Assembly: GCA_030268105.1 (NCBI GenBank) | Contig: BSDZ01000030.1 | Coordinates: 434,001-498,000, forward strand | DNA length: 64,000 bases | Reading direction: 5' to 3' | From: Volvox africanus | Taxonomy: Eukaryota > Chlorophyta > Chlorophyceae > Chlamydomonadales > Volvocaceae | In this document: in pieces, positions 29,992-39,864 of the stretch | Numbering within the stretch: position 1 is the first letter of the stretch | Layout of the letters: each line of letters starts with the position of its first letter | Position numbers and translations under genes: made by a program | The notes under the pieces: model-generated | What the model was told of the DNA's origin: nothing | Databases searched by the model: none | Seen by the model: the letters and a program-made list of their open reading frames with translations, nothing else

Positions 29992-32900
29992 GGGCTTGCC
30001 CGGGTTCCTGTGGAGGGGGCACCACCTGGGATTTCTGAACTAACGCGTGGTCGGTGGTCATCCTTACGGCCAGCCGTGAAGGCATTGTTGCCTTGTGTAC
30101 TTGGACACATCGAGCGAGTCATTGCGCGACGCATCACGCTTGACGGACGCACGGGACTTCTCTGCTTCGACCCGTTGTGTAATTTGTTTACACCTCGCCG
30201 TCCCCTGTCGTCTATCGATCTGTCTAACCACGTGGTTTTGTTCATCCCCTCGTCTCTGCGTGAGATGTCGGAACAGTTGGCCATATACAGGAGATGTAGG
30301 CGTCAATATCCAGGCACTGCCGCATGTGTATTACTCCCCGCTTTCTGTCGGCGCAAGGCAGAGGCATCGTTAAGGGGTATGCGGCATGTCCACCGGTTCG
30401 AGCCGGGCACCGTTTTGTTTAATGGTGTGGATTGGGAGGGTACGCTGGCTCCGTGGCCACGCCTATCCTACTCGGTTGACGTTTGGTACGAAGCTCCTGA
30501 TGGGGGTGCCGTTGGTTACGGACCCGCCTTAAGTGCACTGACGTTGTCTGCTGGGCAGTCGCTCGTAGATAACCGTGTCCCTGTGGTTCAGATCGGTTTG
30601 AATGGCCGTACTCTGAAGGCACTTGTTGACACCGGTGCCAGCGACGACTTCATCTCTGTCGCAGAGGTGAACGCGCTGGGGTTGTCCCCAGAGTCGTCTG
30701 ATTGTCCACAGGTTACCCTTGCTGACGGGGGTAAGCATCCCATCGTGGGCAGGATTACCCTTAGCCTATCGATAGGCCCTTTGCGTGTTGTGACCCGGCC
30801 GTACGTGCTGCAGGGCTTAGCAGAGACTGCACCGTACATAATGGGGTCGTCGACATTACGACAGTACCGCGCGCGCATCGACATGGAGACCGCAACCCTG
30901 CATATGTGCAAGGGTACTCTGTCGATTAAGGTACCTTTCCTGTCGTTCGAACATGTCACACCAAAGGAGGGCGAAACTGAGGCGGTGCCTATGGTTAATT
31001 TCGCTGTGACCGCAATGGCCGCGCGAATCGAACCAGAGCTAGTCAGGCGTAAGGAGGCTGTCCGTTTGTTACGGAAGGGTGCCCACGGACTGCTTTTAAG
31101 GCCGCGGGTGAGCTGTTGTGTCACCACCGCGCAGATTTCTGTGAATCCTGAGGTTGAGGCCCTACTGTCGCAGTATGAGGACGTCTTTAAAGATATCCCT
31201 GGCCTACCACCTATGCGTCCTGTTGATCACACAATCCCTCTCATGCCTGGAGCGCAGCCTACGGCCCGGCCAATGTACAGGTTGAGTCCATTGGAACTGG
31301 ACGAGGTGAAGCGCCAGGTGACGGATTTACTCGCGAAGGGTATGATACGCCCCAGCACATCCCCGTATTCTGCACCGATTTTGTTTGTCGGTAAGAAGGA
31401 TGGGACCTTGCGCATGTGCATTGATTACCGGGGGCTAAATGCGAATACGGTGAGAAATCGCTACCCTTTGCCACGCGTTGACGACCTGTTGGATAAGCTG
31501 AAGGGCTCGGCTTATTTTTCCTCAATTGACTTACAACAGGGCTACAATCAGATTCGCATCGCTGCCTCTGATATCCCGAAAACCGCTTTTCGGACGCCCT
31601 TCGGTCACTTTGAGTATACGGTCCTATCGTTTGGTTTGACTTATGCCCCTGCGACGTTTCAGGCGGTTATGGACCGAATGTTTAGGCCGTTTATCGACAG
31701 GTTCGTTGTTTGCTACCTGGATGACATCTTGGTATATTCCAAGACGCGCGAGGAGCACTTGGAGCATCTTCGGCTCGTGCTCGACGTTATGAGGCGGGAG
31801 CAATTGTTTGCTAAACGCGCCAAATGCTTTTGGGCGCAGCCTCAGGTGGAATATTTGGGCCACATTGTGTCGGCCACCGGTGTGAAGATGGACCCGCGGA
31901 AGGTCGCCATGGTTCGCGATTGGCCCGCGCCTCAGAACCTCACGGAGCTGCGTAAGTTCCTTGGCTTGACCAATTATTTCCGAAAGTTCATTGAAAAATA
32001 TTCCATCATTGCGGCCCCGCTTACTAACTTAACTCGCAAAGGCGTTTTCGTTTCGCTCGAGTCGTGGACGTCGCAATGCCAGCGGGCATTCGAAGAGCTC
32101 AAACGAATCGTTGCCGAAGATGTCACCCTTGCATTCCCTGATTACTCGTTGCCATTTCGTGTTGAGGTAGTGTCTGATGCCTCAATATTTGGAAGTGGCG
32201 CTGTATTGTTACAGGAAGGGCGACCGATCGCCTTCACGAGTAGGAAGTTTTCTGGTGCGGAGATTCGCTACACCACCGGGGAACAGGAGCTTCTGGCCGT
32301 GCTGCATGCTTTAAAGGAATGGCGCTGTTACCTCGAGGGACGCCCATTTACTTTAAAGACTGACCACAAGCCCCTAACGTTTTTGCAAAGCGTTCCGACG
32401 TTGAACCGCCGTCAAGCTAGGTGGATGGAATATCTAGCTAGGTTCAACTGCACCTGGGAGTATATTTCTGGTAAATTGAATATTGCCGATGCTCTCAGTC
32501 GACATCCGTTGCTACACGCTGCAATTTTGGCAGCGCCCGTCGTGCGGCCGCGTAGCGAGGAGGTACCGATCGCGACGGACCTCGCGGAGCGGTTGAAGGT
32601 TGCCTACAACGCAGACGCCTGGTTCGCGGACCCGGCTAATGTAGAAAACCTTCGCAAGCAGAATGGCCTTTGGCTACGGACGGAGGGTGCAACTACGCAA
32701 ATCGTCGTGCCGAACGACGACGCGCTACGCTACGACATCCTTGCGCGGTTCCACGAGGACCCGTTAGCAGGACACCCTGGTAGCAAGCGATTGATCGACT
32801 TGGTGCAACGTTCCTTTTGGTGGCCTCGTTTGGCTAAGGATGCGGCGAACTTCGTCCAGACATGCAGTCTGTGCCAGCGCAATAAGGCTTTGTCCGGTAA

Positions 32901-34053
32901 GGGCCATGGGTTGTTGCAACCGTTGCCTGTCCCGGATGCGCCTTGGGAAAGTGTTTCCATGGACTTCGTAGTCGCGCTGCCCAAAACTGAGGGGGGATAC
33001 GATGCGGTGTTCGTAATGGTCGATCGTCTGACTAAGATGGTTCACCTAGCACCATGCACATCATCCTGCACGGCTGAGCAAACCACACGTCTGTTTTTCG
33101 ATAATGTGGTTCGGTTACACGGGATTCCCAAAAATGTGATCTCGGACCGCGGTGGACAGTTCACGTCTAAGTTTTGGGAAGCGCTCTGCAAACTAGTTGG
33201 CATGCGCGTCAACCTGAGCACGGCGTATCACCCGCAGACTGATGGTCAAACCGAACGCACAAACCGCACGTTGGGTGATATGTTGCGCAATTATGCTGGT
33301 CGCACACCACTCGTTTGGGATACGTATTTGACTGCGGCAGAATTCGCGCTTAACAATGCTGTTAACCGCTCTACAGGCAAAAGTCCGTTCTTTCTTAACT
33401 ACGGATTTCATCCCGCGCTACCCGTGTGGCGTGAGTTGGAAGTGAACGTGCCTGCTGCTAAACTTTTTGCCAAGTCTTTTATGTCCCGAATCACAGACGC
33501 TAAGTCGTGTTTGGACGCGGCACAGCAACGAACGACGGAATATTACAACAAATCCAAGCAGGATGTGACGTTTTCGGAAGGGCAACTCGTGTTGCTAAGC
33601 ACCAAGAACTTGCGTTCCTTGGCCGACGGATCCCGAAAACTCTTACCCCGCTGGATTGGTCCGTATCCTGTCGTGCGCATGGTTGGGAATGTGGCTGTGG
33701 AGCTTGCATTGCCCGCTGATATGACCATTCACCCCACGTTTCACGTATCGCTTGTTCGTCCGTATCGTAGTACGGAACCCGTCCCTGAGCCTGCTAACGC
33801 CCCCGCAGCGATCGAACCAGTTCCCGAGACCTGGATCGCTGGTAAACAGAAGTTTTACGATGTGGAGCGGGTGTTAGATTATCGCGCGCGTCGTGTGGGC
33901 CGACACCGACGTAAGCGAACAGTACACGAGTACTTGGTTAAGTGGACAGGGTATACCGACGAGCACAACTCATGGGAACCGGCACGCAACTTCTCACAGG
34001 ACATGAAACCCCTGCTCAAAGAAGCCCACAAACGTGCCACGCAAGCCCAATGA
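29992..34053 (+). CDS. pol: Pol of GypA element A1 (protease, RT, RNase H, integrase, chromodomain)
   Basis: Open in the gag frame directly after UAG; no ATG is needed if UAG is read through. Numbering from the GTG at 30010 (1347 residues): 43-165 a methyltransferase-like domain with FDPLCN (53-58) but FIPSS where GypC has INPPY. Protease DTG is at 207-209. RT spans about 405-600 with YLDD at 569-572. RNase H runs from about 715 (SDAS 722-725, TDHKP near 784). The integrase zinc finger is H915, H922, C952, C955, and the DDE triad D985, D1047, E1083. The IGPYPVVRMVG tail is followed by the chromodomain at about 1283-1334 (YDVERVLDYR, YLVKWTGYTDEHNSWEP). The full set of domains suggests an autonomous element. 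Confidence 0.95.
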   Translation, partial: GLARVPVEGAPPGISELTRGRWSSLRPAVKALLPCVLGHIERVIARRITLDGRTGLLCFDPLCNLFTPRRPLSSIDLSNHVVLFIPSSLREMSEQLAIYRRCRRQYPGTAACVLLPAFCRRKAEASLRGMRHVHRFEPGTVLFNGVDWEGTLAPWPRLSYSVDVWYEAPDGGAVGYGPALSALTLSAGQSLVDNRVPVVQIGLNGRTLKALVDTGASDDFISVAEVNALGLSPESSDCPQVTLADGGKHPIVGRITLSLSIGPLRVVTRPYVLQGLAETAPYIMGSSTLRQYRARIDMETATLHMCKGTLSIKVPFLSFEHVTPKEGETEAVPMVNFAVTAMAARIEPELVRRKEAVRLLRKGAHGLLLRPRVSCCVTTAQISVNPEVEALLSQYEDVFKDIPGLPPMRPVDHTIPLMPGAQPTARPMYRLSPLELDEVKRQVTDLLAKGMIRPSTSPYSAPILFVGKKDGTLRMCIDYRGLNANTVRNRYPLPRVDDLLDKLKGSAYFSSIDLQQGYNQIRIAASDIPKTAFRTPFGHFEYTVLSFGLTYAPATFQAVMDRMFRPFIDRFVVCYLDDILVYSKTREEHLEHLRLVLDVMRREQLFAKRAKCFWAQPQVEYLGHIVSATGVKMDPRKVAMVRDWPAPQNLTELRKFLGLTNYFRKFIEKYSIIAAPLTNLTRKGVFVSLESWTSQCQRAFEELKRIVAEDVTLAFPDYSLPFRVEVVSDASIFGSGAVLLQEGRPIAFTSRKFSGAEIRYTTGEQELLAVLHALKEWRCYLEGRPFTLKTDHKPLTFLQSVPTLNRRQARWMEYLARFNCTWEYISGKLNIADALSRHPLLHAAILAAPVVRPRSEEVPIATDLAERLKVAYNADAWFADPANVENLRKQNGLWLRTEGATTQIVVPNDDALRYDILARFHEDPLAGHPGSKRLIDLVQRSFWWPRLAKDAANFVQTCSLCQRNKALSGKGHGLLQPLPVPDAPWESVSMDFVVALPKTEGGYDAVFVMVDRLTKMVHLAPCTSSCTAEQTTRLFFDNVVRLHGIPKNVISDRGGQFTSKFWEALCKLVGMRVNLSTAYHPQTDGQTERTNRTLGDMLRNYAGRTPLVWDTYLTAAEFALNNAVNRSTGKSPFFLNYGFHPALPVWRELEVNVPAAKLFAKSFMSRITDAKSCLDAAQQRTTEYYNKSKQDVTFSEGQLVLLSTKNLRSLADGSRKLLPRWIGPYPVVRMVGNVAVELALPADMTIHPTFHVSLVRPYRSTEPVPEPANAPAAIEPVPETWIAGKQKFYDVERVLDYRARRVGRHRRKRTVHEYLVKWTGYTDEHNSWEPARNFSQDMKPLLKEAHKRATQAQ

Positions 34054-34097
34054 CCCCTGCAGTCGATGCTGTATGATGCAGCGAGGACGCTGCATAC

Positions 34098-34109
34098 GGG
34101 AGGGGGGGA
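34098..34109 (+). other. polypurine tract of A1
   Basis: GGGAGGGGGGGA, ending four bases before the 3' LTR at 34114; primes plus-strand DNA synthesis in this class. A2 has one G fewer. Confidence 0.9.
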
Positions 34110-34113
34110 TAAT

Positions 34114-34928
34114 TGTTGTGCTACGGTTCATTTCCCGCCGACGCGTAGGTCGACACGATCCTACGAGGCAAAGTGCTTTTGTGATGAACGCATTACATAT
34201 GAATGAATCTGCATGATATAAATGTATTCGCATACATTTATATATGCATCTGGCATGTTGTCATTATCCATCGCGACATCGCATCATGGCAAATCCGCCT
34301 AGCATGCATGAATGACTGAATCATTGAAGTGCGCATTATGCTCGTGCTACGAAACGATAAGTAATATTATCTGATATAATATTACTTCATTTAAGCACAC
34401 GTTGAGAGCGCCGCGATACATGCCCTGCAACCGGATATCGTTATCCGGACCCTTGCATCATGCGAATGCCGGAAAGGCTTATACGTTGTTACGAGTAGAC
34501 ATCGCCCATACGCAGTAGGGTTGTCACATCTAGGATCGGCCTCCTAATGTGAATCGTACGGCACTGCGATGCTGCGAGTATAACAGATGCGAGGACGGCT
34601 AAGCTAGACAAGACATTCGATACCGGAGAACACTTGTGTGTTCTACATTACTATTACTATACGATATTCTACTTAGCCCGAGCTAAGCCTGAACTTCGCT
34701 AATCACCGCCGCGTGATGATTGCTTGCTTCCGGCGCTGACGGCGATTTCGTCCATTGCATCATTCCGATCTGTAAGACCGTAAGTTATATCTCTCTTCGT
34801 CTTGAAGTCTTCCGCTGTCTCTGTTTGCTCTCGCTTGCCTTGCTGTACTTGCAAGTGCTCGCGCATCGGTGTCGATAGTCTCCAGACGTGCAGATACTTA
34901 TGAGCAAACGCGAACGAGAGGTACAACA
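34114..34928 (+). repeat. GypA LTR (3' LTR of A1)
   Basis: 815 bp; differs from the 5' LTR at GAGGCAAAG/AAGGCGAAG (two sites) and GTACTT/ATACTT. All three differences recur in the right LTR of A2. Confidence 0.96.
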
Positions 34929-35058
34929 GATTGCAAAGCTTGGGCTTGGCACGGGCCTGAGAATATATCAATAACGTTCGATAACATCGGTGCTAAGACA
35001 ACCCTGCTTAGGGTAGGGCTCAGCAAAAGCTTCAATGGCAATGTTCTATTTGGCCGTC

Positions 35059-35542
35059 TGTTGTATCCTTCCTTCCTCGCACCTATCACGCTCGTGATAC
35101 CGATGTGCAGTACAAATCACACTGGATCCCGATCCTTAGTGTGAGTACTATCAGAGCACTCTCCTGAATATCACGTAATTCGTGATGTTAATGGATGCAA
35201 CGTATGCAAGATGCAAAGGTCCGAATATCGATATTTGGTTGCCAACCAACCATCGCGATCATCGCATTTCCGCATACGCATCTGGTTTATGCTACGGATG
35301 GTGCAATAACATTTGAAATATTATTACTTGATATGTTGTGCCGTGATGGTCTCGTGCATCGATACCGGCCTCGAGTCAAACATGTTGACCGACAGCGTGA
35401 TGTCACAAGTAATGATGCGAAATGCTATTTTAGCTAGATATACACGAATATATCATGCTAGTATGCTCACATCATGATTATGCATGCTTTGGTAAACTTA
35501 AGCCTACTTCGGCATGGGCGGTGATCGAACCGGCGTACAACA
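35059..35542 (-). repeat. solo GypB-type LTR in LTR-D (unit 1)
   Basis: 484 bp, TGTTGTATCC...GTACAACA. It lies within LTR-D between CCGTC and CCATC, a target duplication with one mismatch. Same insertion at 44931-45414, 47324-47807 and inverted at 60474-60957 (GATGG/GACGG). It is shorter than the 815-bp GypB LTR and a distinct subfamily. Contains CCGAATA-TCGA-TATTTGG and, at its LTR start, CGG-TTCGATCA-CCG. Confidence 0.88.
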
Positions 35543-36530
35543 CCATCCTCACGCATACGATACTCGTGATATGGATATGCGGTACAACTCGCACCAGATC
35601 GCCGATCCCCAAGTGTGATAATCCCTAACGCGTATCGCAGATATCCGTGTCTAACATCATTAAGCCTTCACGGCATTCACGTGATGCAAATGGCCGAATA
35701 TCAATATTCGGATGCCGACCACCCGCCACTGTGACTTCCACACTCCTCACACTCGCGCACTGTCTATGCTGGCAATGGAGTAATAATATAGCGGATATTA
35801 TTACTTAAGAGATCATGTCATTATTATGCCTCATGCCCTCGTTCCTGTAGATGAGTCAAACGTTTGCTTGGCTGGCGCATTCGTGATGCAGCTGTGGCTT
35901 GCTAGGCGAGGAGTCGCAATGCATGGATTTCACGGCGCATAACTAGTTCAATATATTAATGCAAATATATGAGCTGCTAGAAATGCACTTATTCCGTTGC
36001 TTATCGCCTTGTAAAGCCGCATCGCCCCAGGCATCGGTGATAATCAAACTGGTATACAATGTTGTACGTGGGTTCAATCACCGTTCGCACTAATGAAGGC
36101 CGCGACGCATTCAAGCATTGTGAAGCATAATACAATCATTTTAGCATGATATTCTCGAGTATATCTGGCTAATCAGACATACTGCATTACCATCTACGAT
36201 ATCGCGCTGTCGGTCAACATGTTTGACTCGATGCTGATAATTAATGCGCGATCTATCCATTGGCATATTATATCAAAGGTAAGTGTCTCTGTTTCATCGG
36301 GCACATGCTCATGTTCAGGTATGTGGCTTTCCTATGTATGGTTGTAGGTTGTATGGTGGTGGACCTTTGATGATGGGCTGAGAGACAGACGGCTATTGGA
36401 CACCATTGCGCATATCGCTGGGTAATGTACGTCATGACATGGACCGCCTTCACAAGTAGAATGTGTGTGCGCGCGCGCACGCGCGTGTGTGCATGGTGGT
36501 GCGTGTCTGTGTGTGCGTTGGGCTAATAGG

Positions 36531-36644
36531 TGGCCCCTATCGGGATCGAACCGATGACCTTGGCGTGCCCACCGTGTTCGAGGTTTCCTCACCAGTCTCC
36601 TGTCCGTATTAGCACCACGCTCTAACCAGCTGAGCTAAGGGGCC
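36531..36644 (-). tRNA. tRNA-Ile (AAU) with intron, copy 2
   Basis: Identical to the copy at 26658-26771, in unit 2 of the tandem array. Same 40-nt intron and flanks. Confidence 0.92.
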
Positions 36645-38235
36645 TCCGCTCGTATGTGTGCATTCCGCACCCGAACACATCCCAATCATGTCTGAGTCCC
36701 AGCTGTACCTCAGCCACGTATGTAGCATGCGTATCTATGCAGTTCAAGAAGGCCTGCTCCTCAGCAGGGAGGGCTGCTGCCATGAGTTGGAGAGAATGGA
36801 TGGGTCAACATGGAGGATTGCCATTTCTAATGGCGGATCTGTGGCCACATTGACCAAATCACAGCAGTGACAACAATCAGAGTAGTGGCCCGTGAGCTGA
36901 CCACCAGGAGCAGGGTTGGCTGCACCATTGATCCGCTAGATTCTGCTGCTGAATGCCAGTGGGGAGCACACAGCCCATCAACGACATGTTTGTTGGGTTG
37001 GAGCTTCGTGCTGTGCTGAAAGCGTTCTGGTTGCAAATGGATGAGGGGCCTCTGCTTTTGAAAGCTTGATGAGGGGGCCGTTGTCTGCTCCTTGGGTCTT
37101 GCTGTCCACCAGGGCTAAATGGAGTGCATGGCACTGTTGTATCGCTCCTTCGTCAATCATGCACTTTTCTGCACGTCTGGGTGTTAGATACTCGTGCCGG
37201 AGTGCTTGTGGAACGGCAAAGCACTCAAGTGCGTCAATATGGACAGTGGAAGACTTAGGAACGACGAAGGATCCAACTTATAATCATTGATTGGCGAAAG
37301 CGATATGTTCGGCCATCAGAGCAGATGACAGGCTGTCATCATACGGCTGATTGTGTTGTGCTACGGTTCATTTCCCGCCGACGCGTAGGTCGACACGATC
37401 CTACAAGGCGAAGTGCTTTTGTGATGAACGCATTACATATGAATGAATCTGCATGATATAAATGTATTCGCATACATTTATATATGCATCTGGCATGTTG
37501 TCATTATCCATCGCGACATCGCATCATGGCAAATCCGCCTAGCATGCATGAATGACTGAATCATTGAAGTGCGCATTATGCTCGTGCTACGAAACGATAA
37601 GTAATATTATCTGATATAATATTACTTCATTTAAGCACACGTTGAGAGCGCCGCGATACATGCCCTGCAACCGGATATCGTTATCCGGACCCTTGCATCA
37701 TGCGAATGCCGGAAAGGCTTATACGTTGTTACGAGTAGACATCGCCCATACGCAGTAGGGTTGTCACATCTAGGATCGGCCTCCTAATGTGAATCGTACG
37801 GCACTGCGATGCTGCGAGTATAACAGATGCGAGGACGGCTAAGCTAGACAAGACATTCGATACCGGAGAACACTTGTGTGTTCTACATTACTATTACTAT
37901 ACGATATTCTACTTAGCCCGAGCTAAGCCTGAACTTCGCTAATCACCGCCGCGTGATGATTGCTTGCTTCCGGCGCTGACGGCGATTTCGTCCATTGCAT
38001 CATTCCGATCTGTAAGACCGTAAGTTATATCTCTCTTCGTCTTGAAGTCTTCCGCTGTCTCTGTTTGCTCTCGCTTGCCTTGCTATACTTGCAAGTGCTC
38101 GCGCATCGGTGTCGATAGTCTCCAGACGTGCAGATACTTATGAGCAAACGCGAACGAGAGGTACAACAATTTGGTATCGAGACAGGTTCGTTGCCTAACT
38201 GTCTCTCTCTGCCTAATCGGAAGTAGGTTCTCTCT

Positions 38236-38547
38236 ATGGCGAGTTCCAGCGACGAACCACGAGGACCGCTAGATACTTTTGCCGAAGACTTAGGCCGCGC
38301 CGTTTTGGACGCCGCCGCTTCCGGTTTGTAATTGTTTAATTGCTTTTGCTTAGATTGCTGCACTTGTTGTGTAAGTGTACGCTCTGAGTCGCAGGTAATC
38401 TCAGTGCACCGGCATTGCTTGCCACGGCGACTGAGACCGGCGTTCGTCCGGACCAGTTGGCGACTCTCATTGCCCAAACTACGGAGATCAGGACTCAGCT
38501 GGGCAATTACTTGCTGAGTTTGCTGAATCTTCTCAAGAGTATTGTTG
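38236..38547 (+). CDS. predicted spliced leader peptide (A2)
   Basis: Same structure as in A1: exon 1 38236-38323, intron 38324-38394, exon 2 38395-38547. One synonymous change in the last full codon (GTC to GTT) before the second donor GT. Confidence 0.52.
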
Positions 38548-38634
38548 GTAGGCTCACCGAATCGCTTTGTACTCTTGCCTTTGCGATAGAAGTCGGCTTC
38601 TATTACGCAAACCTAGGGTATCGTTTCGTGCTTC

Positions 38635-39864
38635 ATGTCCGCGGAACACGACGATACACCGCACACTAGCCTAGCTAGCCAACCCGATTTTGTTGTGGCT
38701 GCTAGAGCACCGGATAGAGGTCTTGAGACTGTTGGCGCACGAGCCACTCAAGAGCCCCTTTTCCTTCAGACCCCTGCTCACTTAATTGTGCCGCATTCAG
38801 CAGTTAATACGAATATGGACAACACTGCTGGACCAAGGGTTCTGCCATTACCTCAAGCTCGAGGGCATGATGACATCCCTGAGGTGATGAGATTGTCGAT
38901 TCCCGTTCCTAGGCTCAATATTTCGCTGACCGACAAGACACCAGGGCATAGCATAGCCGATGCAACTCGTGCGTACGTGGGTGACGCTAAAAAGTATCTC
39001 CAGGCTGTTCATGGTGGCGATAATGACGGTATCAGGTGTCTCTTCGTTGGTAACACCCTCGAGGGCGCAGCGAAGGACTGGTATCGCAATTGGACCAACG
39101 CCCGGGGCAGCTATACTTTTGACGAGTTGGTCGCCGCTTTGCTCGCACGATTCGCTACTGAGGTTCAAGCACGCGATGTGGAAGCTCGTAACGTTTTGGC
39201 AGCCGGTAGCTACCACATGCGTCGGGATGAAAATGTACCTGCGTACCAGTCACGCTTCGAAGCACTTGTGAATCCCATTGCTGACATCACTGAATCTGAG
39301 CGTGTCTTTTGGTTTAGGCGAGGCCTAACGAAACTTTTGGCTAAATGGTGCGCCACTGATTTGGTTGGAGCGCAGATCAAGTCGTATGATGCCTTGGTCA
39401 CTTTTGCTAAGGGCGCGAAGATACGACTCCTTGCCGGCGAGGAAGAAGTCAAGTCTGCCCCTCGTGCAAATGCCGTGCAAGTGCAGGATCCGCTTGGGGA
39501 AGCTGTAGCTCTCGACCTCGGCGCGACCCGCCCCACGCCTACTGCCGCGACGCGACGCAGCAACGGGCAACGCAAGGCGCGCGGGGGCGCTAGCTCGGGT
39601 GTCCGTGGTACAGGAGGAGCAGGTCCGAGCTCGGACCCAGCTAGGAACAGGAAGCGTGGTGGTGCGCCGTCGTCGGCAGCCGCACAGCGTTCCGACCCCA
39701 ACGCGAAGCGTACTCGTACGGACGACACATTTATGCCAAAATGGAATTGCAATCGTTCCGAATTCGAGCGTCGAAAATTGGCCAACGTTTGTCTACGGTG
39801 TGCGGAGAACCATTCCACGAAGGATTGCCCTCTAATGCCGCCGTTTGTACCTCAGCCGAAATAG
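38635..39864 (+). CDS. gag: Gag of GypA element A2
   Basis: 409 codons, protein identical to A1 Gag, ending at TAG 39862-39864 with pol in the same frame. A neighbouring base change (CGCCGC to CACCGC) alters only the overlapping leader frame and a wobble base here. Confidence 0.95.
   Translation: MSAEHDDTPHTSLASQPDFVVAARAPDRGLETVGARATQEPLFLQTPAHLIVPHSAVNTNMDNTAGPRVLPLPQARGHDDIPEVMRLSIPVPRLNISLTDKTPGHSIADATRAYVGDAKKYLQAVHGGDNDGIRCLFVGNTLEGAAKDWYRNWTNARGSYTFDELVAALLARFATEVQARDVEARNVLAAGSYHMRRDENVPAYQSRFEALVNPIADITESERVFWFRRGLTKLLAKWCATDLVGAQIKSYDALVTFAKGAKIRLLAGEEEVKSAPRANAVQVQDPLGEAVALDLGATRPTPTAATRRSNGQRKARGGASSGVRGTGGAGPSSDPARNRKRGGAPSSAAAQRSDPNAKRTRTDDTFMPKWNCNRSEFERRKLANVCLRCAENHSTKDCPLMPPFVPQPK

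Larger units (their letters stand above)
27481..34928 (+). mobile_element. GypA element A1, complete and apparently coding-competent (TSD GATTG)
   Basis: 7448 bp with 815-bp LTRs (27481-28295, 34114-34928). It is flanked by GATTG (27476-27480 and 34929-34933); the empty site exists in unit 3. Order: LTR, PBS (TTTGGTATCGAGACAGG, from 28297), spliced leader, gag, UAG, pol with chromodomain, polypurine tract GGGAGGGGGGGA (34098-34109), LTR. By eye the LTRs differ at three positions, so the insertion is recent. It belongs to the chromovirus branch of Ty3/gypsy. No frameshift or premature stop was found in gag or pol. Confidence 0.96.
26403..36275. repeat. tandem array unit 1 (9873 bp)
   Basis: Starts at AAGGTAAGTG and ends inside a GypB LTR at ...TATATCA. 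Contents in order: host DNA with tRNA-Ile (26403-27261), LTR-D interrupted by A1, a solo GypB-type LTR (35059-35542), the rest of LTR-D (35543-36059) and 216 bp of GypB LTR (36060-36275). Unit 2 follows directly with almost identical sequence. The join TATATCA/AAGGTAAG shares TCA with the ancestral flank GGCTTCA, suggesting a microhomology-based duplication. Confidence 0.95.
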
